Assembly (NCBI GenBank): GCA_020638525.1
Contig: JACKIL010000018.1
Coordinates: 1 to 37,598, forward strand
DNA from: Caulobacterales bacterium
GTDB taxonomy: Bacteria; Pseudomonadota; Alphaproteobacteria; Caulobacterales; Parvularculaceae
Direction of reading: 5' to 3'
DNA: 37,598 nucleotides
Every line of letters begins with the position of its first letter. Positions within the stretch are counted from its first letter, which is position 1. The position numbers and the translations under genes were made by a program. Positions 24,768-33,271 of the stretch are shown here, in pieces. Under the pieces are notes generated by a model. It did not search any database, was not told the origin of the DNA, and worked only from the letters and a program-made list of their open reading frames with translations.

Positions 24768-26729
24768 CTAGGCATGCCTGATTACTTCAATCACCTGACG
24801 CGCGGCGCGCTCGCCGTTTTCAACCCCGCCGAACCATTCCTGAAGGCCGTTATGCTCAGCATGGCCGAAAGCAATCCTTCCAAATCGCTCCTTCACCACA
24901 TCCATAGCGGGACGTTTCCCGTCGACGCCGAAGAAGAATCCCGGCGTCGGAACGATGTAAGAATGCCCCCATCGATTGACGACAATTCCGGCGATATCGC
25001 GATCTTCATCAAAACCGGCGCTTCCGAACATCTTCGTCATCTGCGCCCTGATCGCGCGTTCAATGTCGGCATAAGACTTCGACAACAGTGCATAGCGATT
25101 TTGAGCCGCCTGCGCCTGTGCGGGGAGACCCGGATTTGGAAATCCGATATAGAATGTCAACACAACCGGTTCCTTCGGATCAAATGGCGCCTGACGGTCG
25201 CTGAACGACATAGGCTGCTTGATATTGCAGAAACCGCCAAGACCATCTGCAGAAAAATAATGGCAGGCAGATACGCCAATGTTCACCAGAAACTCCCAAT
25301 TAGTCAGGGCGACATTAACAATCATATTTGAACCGTACACAAATTGGCCGAAGGCGTCCCGATAAGATTCCGGCAGATCGCGTACGATGTGCTTGTTCAC
25401 CCACCCCCCAATTGCCGACACAACGCCCCGGGCCCTAATCAAGTTGAGCTTCCCGTCCCGTACATAAGCGACCTTGACCAGACTCGCGCTATCCGGCGGG
25501 CCGTCATGCTCAATAAATACAGCCGTTGAATTTAGGCGGATACGAAGGCGTGCGCCCTCGCGATCGAAATTTTCAAAATTATAAGGAGAATTCTGGATGG
25601 CGCCGAAAGACCCATCGCCAGCGATCGCATCCGGCATAACGCGTTTGAGCATCAAACGGTAAACAGTGTCATTTCCGCCGGGAAAGGAAAAAATTCCCGT
25701 AGCCTCTCCATCGGATGGGCTGAGACGATAGAACGACCCGTCGCCAAATCCGACGTCGAACCCCGGCAACCCGGACTTCATCGCAAAGAGTGCAGACACG
25801 GCGTCAGCGCCCAGGCCGCCAGTCGTCGATAACGTCTTGTCCAGCATCTGCGTGATCCGCGGATGGACGGCGAGAATATCCTCAAGATAGTGGCGATAAG
25901 TGACGCTATCGAGCCCTCTTTCCCAGTCGTCACCCCAGATGTTCTTGCCTGCACCGCGATGGAGCCTTGCAAGATCGGCCCGTTCCTCATCAGTAAACGG
26001 CGTATTTTCATAACCGTTCTCAGAAGAATTTATGTCCCAGTAACTCGCGACGCCGAATTTTTCTTCGTCGAAGAAATATCCCGCCGTTGCTGTTTGTTCA
26101 GCGAGACCAAACATCGGCATGTAGTTTGTCTTCGAGACTCTCAACTCGCCCGAATAACCTTTGAGAGGCTGAAAGGCAGGATCGCGCGGTATGCCGAGGT
26201 CATGCCAGAGCTCATCATACCAATCGCCTGAGCCAGTGGGCGTAACGACGACATTGGAGCCTTGCGGCCCGACGAGCATCTTGCCATCGACCATGAACTC
26301 GTTTCGCTTCGCTTCGCCGCCCGGCAATGGGTGGTTTTCTAGCAGCATGCAGGTTCGATGAGGCTCGGCTTCCCTCAGAAAAGTGCGCGCAGCCGATAGA
26401 CCTGAAAAGCCGCCGCCTATCACAACGAGATCATAGATCTCGCCAGAGTCGATTAAGTCCGCCATCAAATCATCGACCTTCTGGTCCCGGATTAGATGGG
26501 CCGCCTCTCTTGTGCTTTCGATGTTCCCGTTCGATCGGGAATAGTCTCCCACTCCGGAATATCCGTTCCATGAATGAATCTCCGAAGCGGGCGACGCGCG
26601 CTCGCCGCCTGGATTACACCCGCTCAACAGCGGCGCGGACATGCCCAAGAGCGCCGCGCCGGATCCAAGCAATGCGCCATTGTTAAAATCGCGCCGCGTA
26701 ATATGGCCGTTCCGGTCTTCGTCTTTCAT
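24768..26729 (-). CDS. Tat-exported FAD-dependent oxidoreductase, spermidine-dehydrogenase-like
   Basis: The frame extends to 26954 but overlaps the TonB gene there, so I take the ATG at 26729 (653 residues). The N-terminus has a twin-arginine signal (TRRDFNNG, residues 11-18), a hydrophobic stretch and LLSGC, a lipobox with Cys38. A periplasmic, possibly lipid-anchored location is likely. FAD binding is shown by DLVVIGGGFSG (about 100-110), and GGEAKRNEF and GPQGSN follow as in spermidine dehydrogenase SpdH. The C-terminal WGHSYIVPTPGFF and FGHAEHNG also fit that family. It probably oxidises an amine or alcohol outside the cytoplasm; true polyamine specificity is doubtful given the catabolic neighbours. 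Confidence 0.82.
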   Translation of the reverse strand: MKDEDRNGHITRRDFNNGALLGSGAALLGMSAPLLSGCNPGGERASPASEIHSWNGYSGVGDYSRSNGNIESTREAAHLIRDQKVDDLMADLIDSGEIYDLVVIGGGFSGLSAARTFLREAEPHRTCMLLENHPLPGGEAKRNEFMVDGKMLVGPQGSNVVVTPTGSGDWYDELWHDLGIPRDPAFQPLKGYSGELRVSKTNYMPMFGLAEQTATAGYFFDEEKFGVASYWDINSSENGYENTPFTDEERADLARLHRGAGKNIWGDDWERGLDSVTYRHYLEDILAVHPRITQMLDKTLSTTGGLGADAVSALFAMKSGLPGFDVGFGDGSFYRLSPSDGEATGIFSFPGGNDTVYRLMLKRVMPDAIAGDGSFGAIQNSPYNFENFDREGARLRIRLNSTAVFIEHDGPPDSASLVKVAYVRDGKLNLIRARGVVSAIGGWVNKHIVRDLPESYRDAFGQFVYGSNMIVNVALTNWEFLVNIGVSACHYFSADGLGGFCNIKQPMSFSDRQAPFDPKEPVVLTFYIGFPNPGLPAQAQAAQNRYALLSKSYADIERAIRAQMTKMFGSAGFDEDRDIAGIVVNRWGHSYIVPTPGFFFGVDGKRPAMDVVKERFGRIAFGHAEHNGLQEWFGGVENGERAARQVIEVIRHA

Positions 26730-26762
26730 GAGATTCGCGCAGCTCTCCTTTGAACAACCTGC

Positions 26763-26786
26763 TACGGCTGGCGTGAGCCAGCCGTA
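26763..26786 (-). other. Intercistronic hairpin between TonB receptor and flavoprotein
   Basis: TACGGCTGGC and GCCAGCCGTA make a perfect 10-bp stem with a GTGA/TCAC loop in the 80-bp gap. No T-run follows on the minus strand, so it is not a standard terminator. It may protect the receptor mRNA 3' end or uncouple the two genes. Confidence 0.5.
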
Positions 26787-26809
26787 ACCTGCCTTGGCGA
26801 GGGACGCCC

Positions 26810-28936
26810 TTAGAGGCTGACGCGGATGTTCCCGCCGAACCAGCGGCGCGGACCGAAGATGTCTTCGTTCGATCCAAAGAAGCCGGTTCCATCGACCCCG
26901 AACGACCGGTAGGTCGTATCCGTCAAATTCTTGCCGAACACGGCGATGCTCCAATGGCCGTCGCCGCTTGCATAGCCGATGCGCGCATTCATCACGCCAT
27001 AACCGTCTTGAAGCACGGCGGGCGTTGTCACGAGATTAAACTTGTGATCGCCCTTGTAGTTGAAGTCGATCTGACCGGACATCGTGCCGCCGAAGGCCGG
27101 GCGCGCATAACGCACGAGACCGTTGACCGATACTTTCGCTACGAGCGGAGCGTCTTCCTTGCCGCTCGGGACGAGCGCTGTCGGGATATTTGTAACCTCC
27201 GTGTCGATATAAGAAATACCGACGAGCATATCGAGGCCGTCGAACGGCGTGGCCATAATTTCAACTTCGCCACCATAGAATTCAGCATCGGCGTTGAAGA
27301 GCAGCGTGTTGAAATAAGGATCGATATTGTAAGCCTGATAGTCTTTGTAATCGTAGTAGAATGCAGAGCCGTTGACCCGCAGATACTGCGATAGCGTCGC
27401 CTTGATTCCGCCCTCATAAGAGGTCAGCGTTTCGCCCGAGAACGGCAAGTCAGCCGTGTCGACGGGCGTCAGCGGAATGTTGAAGCCGCCAGACTTGATG
27501 CCGCGGCTGACGCCTGCATAAACGAGAACGCCGTCTGTGATCGTATAATCAAGCTGCGCTTTCCAGGAGAACTTGTCTTCCTTCAGCGTGTCAGCGTAGC
27601 CCGCAAAACCAAAGTCCGGCGCGTAGAGCGTAAAGTCTTTTTTGTCGTCGTTATAACGACCGCCAGCCGTGATTGAGAGAGCATCCGTCAGCTTGTATTC
27701 GATCTGCGCAAAGCCTGCGAGCGCGCGCGTATCGAGCGTCGCATCAATGCTGTAGACGCCGCCGACGCCGAAATACGCATCACCCGACTCGGCGATCGTG
27801 AAAACGCCATTTGCGTCGAGGAAGTAGAATCCGGCGACGGCGTTATAGCGCTCGCCTTCGAAGTTCAGGCGTATTTCCTGAGAAATCTGCCGAATATCAG
27901 CCGATTGGACGTAGTTATAGACGCTGTTCGGCGATGTATCTGTATCTTCCGCGTAAGCGCTTTCGATATCCTGGAAATTGGTGACAGATGTCAGCGTAAC
28001 GCCGTCGGCGAGATTCCATTTGATGGTGCCGGTGACATCATAAACATCCGACTTCAGATAGGACGGGAAATCATCTTCACCAGTCCAGACGTCTCCGTCG
28101 ACGTCGTAATAACCGAAGAAGTCCGTGGGTGATCCCGCGGGCAGCGTGAAGCTGTAGCCGCCTGCTCCGTCCTGCGTGCCGTATTGTCCTTTCACGAGGA
28201 AGCTGAGGTCGTCCGACGGTTCGTAAAGAAACTGAGCCCTGTAGGCGGTGAAATTCTCCCGCATCGAATTCGGAACATTCGCCTGCTCGATCAGACCGTT
28301 ATCCTTGCCATCGACGATTGCGAGACGGAACGCCGTCGTGTCTGTAATGCCGCCGCCGACCGCAGCCTCGATCCGCCGGCGCCCCTGCTCGCCCAGCGTC
28401 ACGTCGACATAGGCTTCATATTCCTGTGTCGGCTTGGCGGTGATGTAATGCACAAGACCGCCGGTCGAGTTCCGACCGAAGAGCGTGCCTTGCGGACCGC
28501 GCAACACTTCCGCACGCTCAATATCGAAAATATTGAAGCGCGTTGTTACGTTCGAGATTTGATAGGTCTCGTCAACATAGAGAGCGATAGGCGCTTCCTG
28601 ATGCGCCGCAAAGTCATTCTGCCCGACGCCTCGAATGTTGAAAGACTGGAGCGCGCCCCCGCCATAACCAGACGCTTCGAGACCCGGCGTTTGCACGATG
28701 AGATCGGTCGAGGCGCTGAATCCCAGTTCGCGCAACTGATCGCCTGAATAGGCAGTGATCGCGATTCCGACATCCTGCATGTCCTGGTTGCGCTTTTGGG
28801 CGGTGACAACAATCGTATCGTCGAAAACGCCCTGCGCATATGCGTGCGATGAGATGAGAGCAGTCGCCAGCGCTGCGGCGCTCACCGCTCCCGAGAGATT
28901 CACGGCCTTCATGGCTCTATTGGTATTCCCCTTCAT
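26810..28936 (-). CDS. TonB-dependent outer-membrane receptor
   Basis: This 708-residue outer-membrane receptor has a signal peptide (about residues 9-35, ending SSHAYAQG), a TonB-box-like DDTIVVTAQKR, and a plug domain with FNIRGVGQNDF, VDETYQ and RAEVLRGPQGTLFGRNSTGG. The barrel ends with the aromatic-rich RRWFGGNIRVSL. The plug pattern (VTAQKR, QGTLFGRN) is that of the large receptor group common in sphingomonads and marine alphaproteobacteria, often tied to catabolic substrates rather than iron. It heads the minus-strand run with the flavoprotein, EthD-like and CurA-like genes and likely imports their substrate. GAGAGGGAA precedes the ATG; an internal ATG at residue 9 is an alternative. 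Confidence 0.94.
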   Translation of the reverse strand: MKGNTNRAMKAVNLSGAVSAAALATALISSHAYAQGVFDDTIVVTAQKRNQDMQDVGIAITAYSGDQLRELGFSASTDLIVQTPGLEASGYGGGALQSFNIRGVGQNDFAAHQEAPIALYVDETYQISNVTTRFNIFDIERAEVLRGPQGTLFGRNSTGGLVHYITAKPTQEYEAYVDVTLGEQGRRRIEAAVGGGITDTTAFRLAIVDGKDNGLIEQANVPNSMRENFTAYRAQFLYEPSDDLSFLVKGQYGTQDGAGGYSFTLPAGSPTDFFGYYDVDGDVWTGEDDFPSYLKSDVYDVTGTIKWNLADGVTLTSVTNFQDIESAYAEDTDTSPNSVYNYVQSADIRQISQEIRLNFEGERYNAVAGFYFLDANGVFTIAESGDAYFGVGGVYSIDATLDTRALAGFAQIEYKLTDALSITAGGRYNDDKKDFTLYAPDFGFAGYADTLKEDKFSWKAQLDYTITDGVLVYAGVSRGIKSGGFNIPLTPVDTADLPFSGETLTSYEGGIKATLSQYLRVNGSAFYYDYKDYQAYNIDPYFNTLLFNADAEFYGGEVEIMATPFDGLDMLVGISYIDTEVTNIPTALVPSGKEDAPLVAKVSVNGLVRYARPAFGGTMSGQIDFNYKGDHKFNLVTTPAVLQDGYGVMNARIGYASGDGHWSIAVFGKNLTDTTYRSFGVDGTGFFGSNEDIFGPRRWFGGNIRVSL

Positions 28937-28974
28937 TTCCCTCTCCGATTCAAACTGTCTGCAGTCGCCCTACG

Positions 28975-29000
28975 AAAAAGCGCGCCAGCAAGCGACGCGC
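28975..29000 (-). terminator. Terminator after the acetoacetate decarboxylase-family gene
   Basis: On the minus strand GCGCGTC and GGCGCGC pair (7 bp, one G-T pair) around a 7-base loop and are followed by TTTTT. It lies just downstream of the gene ending at 29011 and upstream of the TonB gene, separating the two units. Confidence 0.6.
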
Positions 29001-29010
29001 CTTTGACCTG

Positions 29011-29793
29011 TTATTCCGAGTAGGAAAGGATTTCCTGTTTCGTGAAGGTCTTCAGCACCTTCCCATAGGGAAGATCCGCATCAAACCGGGCGTAGAACGC
29101 CCGATGCACCTTTTTCACCGGCACCTTGACGTCCGACGGGTCCTCAAGGTCGAGTACGCCCGGTCCCGTAAAAATTTCGGCTTTGCCGTCGCTGCCCATC
29201 ACTGGATTAGCCCTGAAGGTGACGGAAACGAGTTGCGCGAGCGCAGGAACGTCGCCTCCTTCCGCATCCGGAACGATGCGAAGTACGACCAGCGGAATTT
29301 CACCGAGCGAATCCGCGGGCGCGTTGGCGTGCGGCCTTACTGATGCGCGCAGAGAGCGATCTCCCGCTTTTACCTGCATCAGCGCCTCTACGCTACCGTC
29401 GTCATGCTTGACGAGATCGATGCTGTGCGGCCGCTTCTTGCCAAAGCCCCACACTTCGCGCCCGACAAGCTGGGAGTTTTCGCCCGTCACATAAACGCCT
29501 GGCACAAATGCGTGCGGCGCGCCTTTCCAGAGACACATGAGGCCGAGATAGACCTCACTGTAGGGCCCGATGGTCGTCCAGTGATTGCGCTCAATAACCA
29601 TGAACCCCGTCGCGGGCTCATAGAGCTCAAGATCCGACGGCAGAATATCCAGAATGGCGTCCGGGTCGGTTTCGAACTCCAGCATCACCATTTCCGTGTT
29701 TCGATAATACCACGGCCCCTTGAAGGAGATGGAATTGTGCGCCGGCAAGAACGGCCCCCATTGATTCGGCGTAAATCGGCCCGGAATGCCCAT
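29011..29793 (-). CDS. Acetoacetate decarboxylase-family protein
   Basis: This 260-residue protein fits the acetoacetate decarboxylase fold. It has the expected length, NHWTTIGPYSEVYLGLMCLW early on, and the motif GREVWGFGKKRPHS, where the first of the paired lysines matches the Schiff-base lysine of the decarboxylase. It would decarboxylate a 3-oxoacid or do related Schiff-base chemistry such as aldol or dehydration; several family members do not act on acetoacetate. AGGAGATCT precedes the ATG. It is divergent from the second TetR gene, and a TAGGCC half-site overlaps its probable -10 box. Confidence 0.85.
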   Translation of the reverse strand: MGIPGRFTPNQWGPFLPAHNSISFKGPWYYRNTEMVMLEFETDPDAILDILPSDLELYEPATGFMVIERNHWTTIGPYSEVYLGLMCLWKGAPHAFVPGVYVTGENSQLVGREVWGFGKKRPHSIDLVKHDDGSVEALMQVKAGDRSLRASVRPHANAPADSLGEIPLVVLRIVPDAEGGDVPALAQLVSVTFRANPVMGSDGKAEIFTGPGVLDLEDPSDVKVPVKKVHRAFYARFDADLPYGKVLKTFTKQEILSYSE

Positions 29794-29859
29794 AGATCTC
29801 CTGCTTTCCGCAAATGCTGTTAGCGCTTATGCGCCACCGTGATTTGGAGGCTAATCCAA

Positions 29860-29881
29860 TTTATAGGCCAGTGCAATGTTT
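29860..29881 (-). promoter_or_regulatory. Weaker TAGGCC site with TATAAA box, decarboxylase-family gene
   Basis: The plus strand reads TAGGCCAGTGCAATGTTT at 29864-29881, keeping the first arm, TG and the TTT end of the shared element but not the second arm. On the minus strand GGCC is directly followed by TATAAA (29860-29865), a likely -10 box, in the same arrangement as the stronger sites. Confidence 0.4.
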
Positions 29882-29997
29882 TGGCCCCATAAACACGGCT
29901 GGAAGGAGGCGGTAATTATCGATGGAAGTCCGGATCAGGACGATTTCAACTAGCATAAAGGGCAAATTCGGTGGCTTTAGCGAATTCTTGTTGTTTT

Positions 29998-30015
29998 TAG
30001 GCCACAGAAATTTTA
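29998..30015 (+). promoter_or_regulatory. Weaker TAGGCC site upstream of second TetR gene
   Basis: TAGGCCACAGAAATTTTA keeps the first arm and the T-rich end. It lies between a possible -35 TTGTTT (29991-29996) and -10 TATATG (30014-30019), 79 bp before the TetR start. With the site at 29864 it suggests autoregulation of this divergent pair. Confidence 0.35.
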
Positions 30016-30093
30016 TATGCGGCGCAATAAGGTCCAAACCCAGTTTCTTTCGCAGGAGCGTCGTTTGCCCTTCACGTTCAAGAGAATAAGGGT

Positions 30094-30900
30094 ATGGATC
30101 AAAAGGGGCCGCAGCACCGCGCCAGACACGTGAAAATATCGATGACCTCTTCAAGTCAAAAAACAGCGCCTGACACTCACAACTTGGGCAGAAAAGGCCG
30201 TGAAAGACGCCGCCTTATTCTCGAAGCCGCCAAGCAACGGATTATCGAGAAAGGCCTCGACGGGCTTGTCCTCCGCGAGATCGCCGAAGAGCTGTCGATC
30301 ACCCATGGCAATCTTCAATACTACTTTCAGACCAAGGACGACCTGCTTCTCGCTATCTATGACGAAGAAGCGCAAATTTATACGACAACGATGCGGGAGT
30401 TTCTGGATAACGCCACCACGCCCGAGGGCGGCCTGGCAGCGATCATCGATTCCAGCATCGACGTGATCGAGCGCAACGAGACACGGTTATGGCGCGCGAT
30501 GTTCGGAATCGCCCAGCAGTTTCCTGATCTCGCCGAAGTCCTCAAACGCGAAAACGAATACTACGAGGAGTTCGTTGCGACTGAATTGCAGAAGATCGCC
30601 CCACACATTAACCCGATGCGTCGCTACTATGTGGCGAAGATCATCCGCGCAATCATCGACGGGACCGCAATCGGATTGATTTACGACGATCCGCGCTCGC
30701 CGAAAATTGCGGCGATGAAGAATGAAATGAAAGCGATGCTGAGTGTCTATCTAGGGCTCCGCGAACCGCCTTCCGAGGCGCAATCGCAAGGTCTGAACCA
30801 GCCCGCAGGGGACAAGCCGGCGTCGCGCGCGCCTGCAAGCGCCAAAACCGCCAAAGCAACGAAAAAGACAGCCTCGAAAAAGCGGCAGGTCCGCAAGTAG
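30094..30900 (+). CDS. TetR-family regulator with a lysine/alanine-rich tail
   Basis: This 268-residue protein has a TetR helix-turn-helix (ILEAAKQRIIEKGLDGLVLREIAEELS, then NLQYYFQTKDDLLLAIYDEE), a helical ligand domain to about residue 225, and a C-terminal extension. The extension ends in AKTAKATKKTASKKRQVRK, a basic tail like those of histone-H1-like or nucleoid proteins, absent from the paralogue at 14133. The tail may add nonspecific DNA affinity; that is inference. The body is clearly related to the first TetR of the window. The start at 30094 is likely but an ATG at 30142 is possible. Confidence 0.88.
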   Translation: MDQKGPQHRARHVKISMTSSSQKTAPDTHNLGRKGRERRRLILEAAKQRIIEKGLDGLVLREIAEELSITHGNLQYYFQTKDDLLLAIYDEEAQIYTTTMREFLDNATTPEGGLAAIIDSSIDVIERNETRLWRAMFGIAQQFPDLAEVLKRENEYYEEFVATELQKIAPHINPMRRYYVAKIIRAIIDGTAIGLIYDDPRSPKIAAMKNEMKAMLSVYLGLREPPSEAQSQGLNQPAGDKPASRAPASAKTAKATKKTASKKRQVRK

Positions 30901-31210
30901 GCTGCCCATCAGCGATGATCGAGGCGCGCTCTCAACTGAGCCGCTCCTTAGTCTGCCCCCTCAAGACCATCCGGGCAATTTAATTGCTCATGGAATTGAA
31001 AGAGCGCCCCCCCCTCCCGCAGCATCCAACGGATGATTGGGGCCGATAAAGAAAAACAATTAGCCGCTCCCGTCGCTCCCTGACTACCTTCGCAGCGTGA
31101 ACTACCGCCACTGCGGCGGGCTTCGATTGCGGCTGCGAGAAAATCGCTCTGTCGAACCCCTCAGAGGCGACTGGTTGAAGAAGATTGGAAAACCGCCGCA
31201 AGAGGGCCTT
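30901..31210. other. Intergenic region between TetR and hyuA-like genes
   Basis: No convincing gene is visible. A perfect short palindrome GCAATT-T-AATTGC lies at 30975-30987 and a C-run at about 31006-31014. The reading frame of the next gene stays open back to 31097 but without a ribosome site or family similarity. It probably holds the promoter of the hyuAB operon. Confidence 0.4.
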
Positions 31211-33271
31211 ATGACCTATCGCATTGGATTTGACGTCGGCGGCACTTTCACCGACTTCACCATGATCAACGAGCAGACAGGCGCTGTCAGCTTTTTCAAG
31301 GTGTCATCGACCCCGCACGACCCCTCCGTCGCGATCGAGCAAGGCCTTGCCGCGCTCATTGAAGACTACAAGCTCGACCCGAAGTCGATCTCGCATCTCG
31401 GCCATGGCACGACAGTGGCGACGAACCTCGTTATCGAGCGCAAAGGCGCCCGGACGGGCGTCATCACGACTAAAGGTTTTCGCGACGTCCTGGAGATTGG
31501 CCGCCAGACACGCCCGCATCTTTACAATTACGCGATCCACCGGCCGACCCCGCTAGTGCCGCGCGAACGCCGGCTTGAGGTGACCGAGCGCGTTCTTTCC
31601 GACGGAACTGTGCTTGAACCGCTCAACCACGCAGAAGTCGAAGCCGCCGCGCGTGAACTCGCCGAACAGAAAGTCGGCGCAGTCGTCATCTGCTTCCTGC
31701 ACAGCTATCGCCGGCCAGATCACGAGCGCGAGGCGCGCGAAATCGTGCGGTGCATTCTTCCGAACGCCTACATCTCCATCTCATCAGACGTACTGCCTGA
31801 GTTCCGCGAGTTCGAGCGTCTGTCGACGACCGTACTCAACGCCTATATGGGCCCGCGCATGGGAACCTATCTCGAGCGGTTGCTCGAGCGCGTGCGCAAT
31901 CTTGGCATCACGGCCGAAACCGACACGGTCCACTCGAATGGCGGCCTGATGTCTGTCAGCACCGTTCGGGAAGTGCCGGTGAGAACGTGCGTCTCCGGCC
32001 CTGCCGCGGGTGTCATCGGCGCAGCGGAGATCGGCCGCGTCGCGGGCTTTGAAAATCTCGTCACCTTCGATGTCGGCGGGACCTCAACGGATGTCTCGGT
32101 CATTGTCAAAGGCAAAGCGCTTTTCGCTTCGAACCGTCTCGTTGCGGATTATCCGGTGAAGACGCCGATGGTCGACATTCACGTCATCGGCGCTGGCGGG
32201 GGCTCCATCGCGGAGATCGACGATGCGGGCGCCCTCAAGGTCGGTCCGCGCAGCGCTGGCGCAGATCCGGGGCCTGTCGCTTATCAGCGTGGCGGCGAAC
32301 AGCCGACTATCACCGATGCGAACATCGTCCTCGGGCGTCTTGATCAGAAAGCGCTCCTCGACGGACGCCTGCCGATCGACGCCGCGGCGGCGCGCGAAGT
32401 CATCGAGCGCAAGATCGCAAAGCCCCTCGGCATCTCGGTCGAAGAAGCCGCGCATGGCATCCTTCGCATCGCTGCAGCGAACATGAATCGCGCCATTCAG
32501 TCAGTCTCGACGGAAAAGGGCTATGACGTGCGCGAATTCGCGCTCATCGCCTTTGGCGGCGCAGGGCCATTGCATGCGGGCGACCTCGCGCGCGAAAGCG
32601 GCATCCGCACTATCATTGCGCCGCGCGAACCGGGAACGCTCTGCGCGCGCGGCATCCTCCTCTCCGACATCACGATGGACTTCGTGCGTAGCGAGCTTTC
32701 AATCGCCTCGCCAGAGGCTTGGCGCATAGCCTGCGTGACTCTCGAAGACATGAAGAAGCAGGCTGTCGCTTGGCTCGACCGAGAAGGCGTTCCGCAGGAA
32801 GATCGTGAACTTCGCATCACCATCGATGCGCGCTTCGATGGCCAGAATTACGAAGTGCCCGTGCCGATCGAGCGCATCGACGCTCAAGGGCTCGACGCCT
32901 TCCTCAAGACGTTCCGTGCTCGCCACTTCCAGGAATATGGTTACGACATTGAAGATCGCGACGCCGAGATCGTCAATTGCCGCATTCAAGCCGTCGGCAA
33001 AATTCGCAAACGCGCCGAAGCTTACGCGCCCGATCTCTCGAAAGATCCCCTGAAGGGCGAACGCCGCGTCTATTTCGGCAAGGATCTCGGCTGGATCGAC
33101 ACGAATGTCTACGCGCGCGGCCGCCTCGCGCTCGGCGCCGAACTAGGCGGGCCCGCGATCATCGAGGAAATGAGCTCGACGACAATCGTTCACCCCGGAC
33201 AGAAAGTACGCCTCGATACCGAAGGCAATCTCATCATAACCCTGACCGACAAAGCCGGAGCGAAACAATGA
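31211..33271 (+). CDS. hyuA: Hydantoinase/oxoprolinase family subunit A
   Basis: The start is the ATG at 31211, where family similarity begins (MTYRIGFDVGGTFTDF) and AGAGGG lies upstream; 686 residues is normal for HyuA. It is the ATP-binding half of an ATP-dependent amidohydrolase or carboxylase. It has GHGTTVATNLVIERKGARTG, the actin-like phosphate loops FDVGGTFTDF and TFDVGGTSTDVSVI, and GAGGGSIAEID, FGGAGPLHAGDLA. Family members open hydantoins or 5-oxoproline, or carboxylate acetone or acetophenone, with ATP. Its TGA overlaps the ATG of the B subunit. Substrate not determinable from sequence; the symbol marks the family, not a proven reaction. Confidence 0.88.
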   Translation: MTYRIGFDVGGTFTDFTMINEQTGAVSFFKVSSTPHDPSVAIEQGLAALIEDYKLDPKSISHLGHGTTVATNLVIERKGARTGVITTKGFRDVLEIGRQTRPHLYNYAIHRPTPLVPRERRLEVTERVLSDGTVLEPLNHAEVEAAARELAEQKVGAVVICFLHSYRRPDHEREAREIVRCILPNAYISISSDVLPEFREFERLSTTVLNAYMGPRMGTYLERLLERVRNLGITAETDTVHSNGGLMSVSTVREVPVRTCVSGPAAGVIGAAEIGRVAGFENLVTFDVGGTSTDVSVIVKGKALFASNRLVADYPVKTPMVDIHVIGAGGGSIAEIDDAGALKVGPRSAGADPGPVAYQRGGEQPTITDANIVLGRLDQKALLDGRLPIDAAAAREVIERKIAKPLGISVEEAAHGILRIAAANMNRAIQSVSTEKGYDVREFALIAFGGAGPLHAGDLARESGIRTIIAPREPGTLCARGILLSDITMDFVRSELSIASPEAWRIACVTLEDMKKQAVAWLDREGVPQEDRELRITIDARFDGQNYEVPVPIERIDAQGLDAFLKTFRARHFQEYGYDIEDRDAEIVNCRIQAVGKIRKRAEAYAPDLSKDPLKGERRVYFGKDLGWIDTNVYARGRLALGAELGGPAIIEEMSSTTIVHPGQKVRLDTEGNLIITLTDKAGAKQ

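Noticed and set aside
24768..24783. TCTAGGCATGCCTGA-like palindrome upstream of the EthD-like gene
   Set aside because: It resembles the shared element only in TAGGC and CCTG, overlaps the end of the flavoprotein gene, and lacks the TATTT end.
26730..26954. N-terminal extension of the Tat flavoprotein frame to 26954
   Set aside because: It overlaps the 3' end of the TonB receptor gene, has no family similarity, and would put the twin-arginine signal 85 residues inside the protein.
32977..33267. N-terminal extension of the HyuB frame
   Set aside because: It lies entirely inside hyuA in another frame, is arginine/serine-rich as shadow translations are, and has no HyuB similarity.
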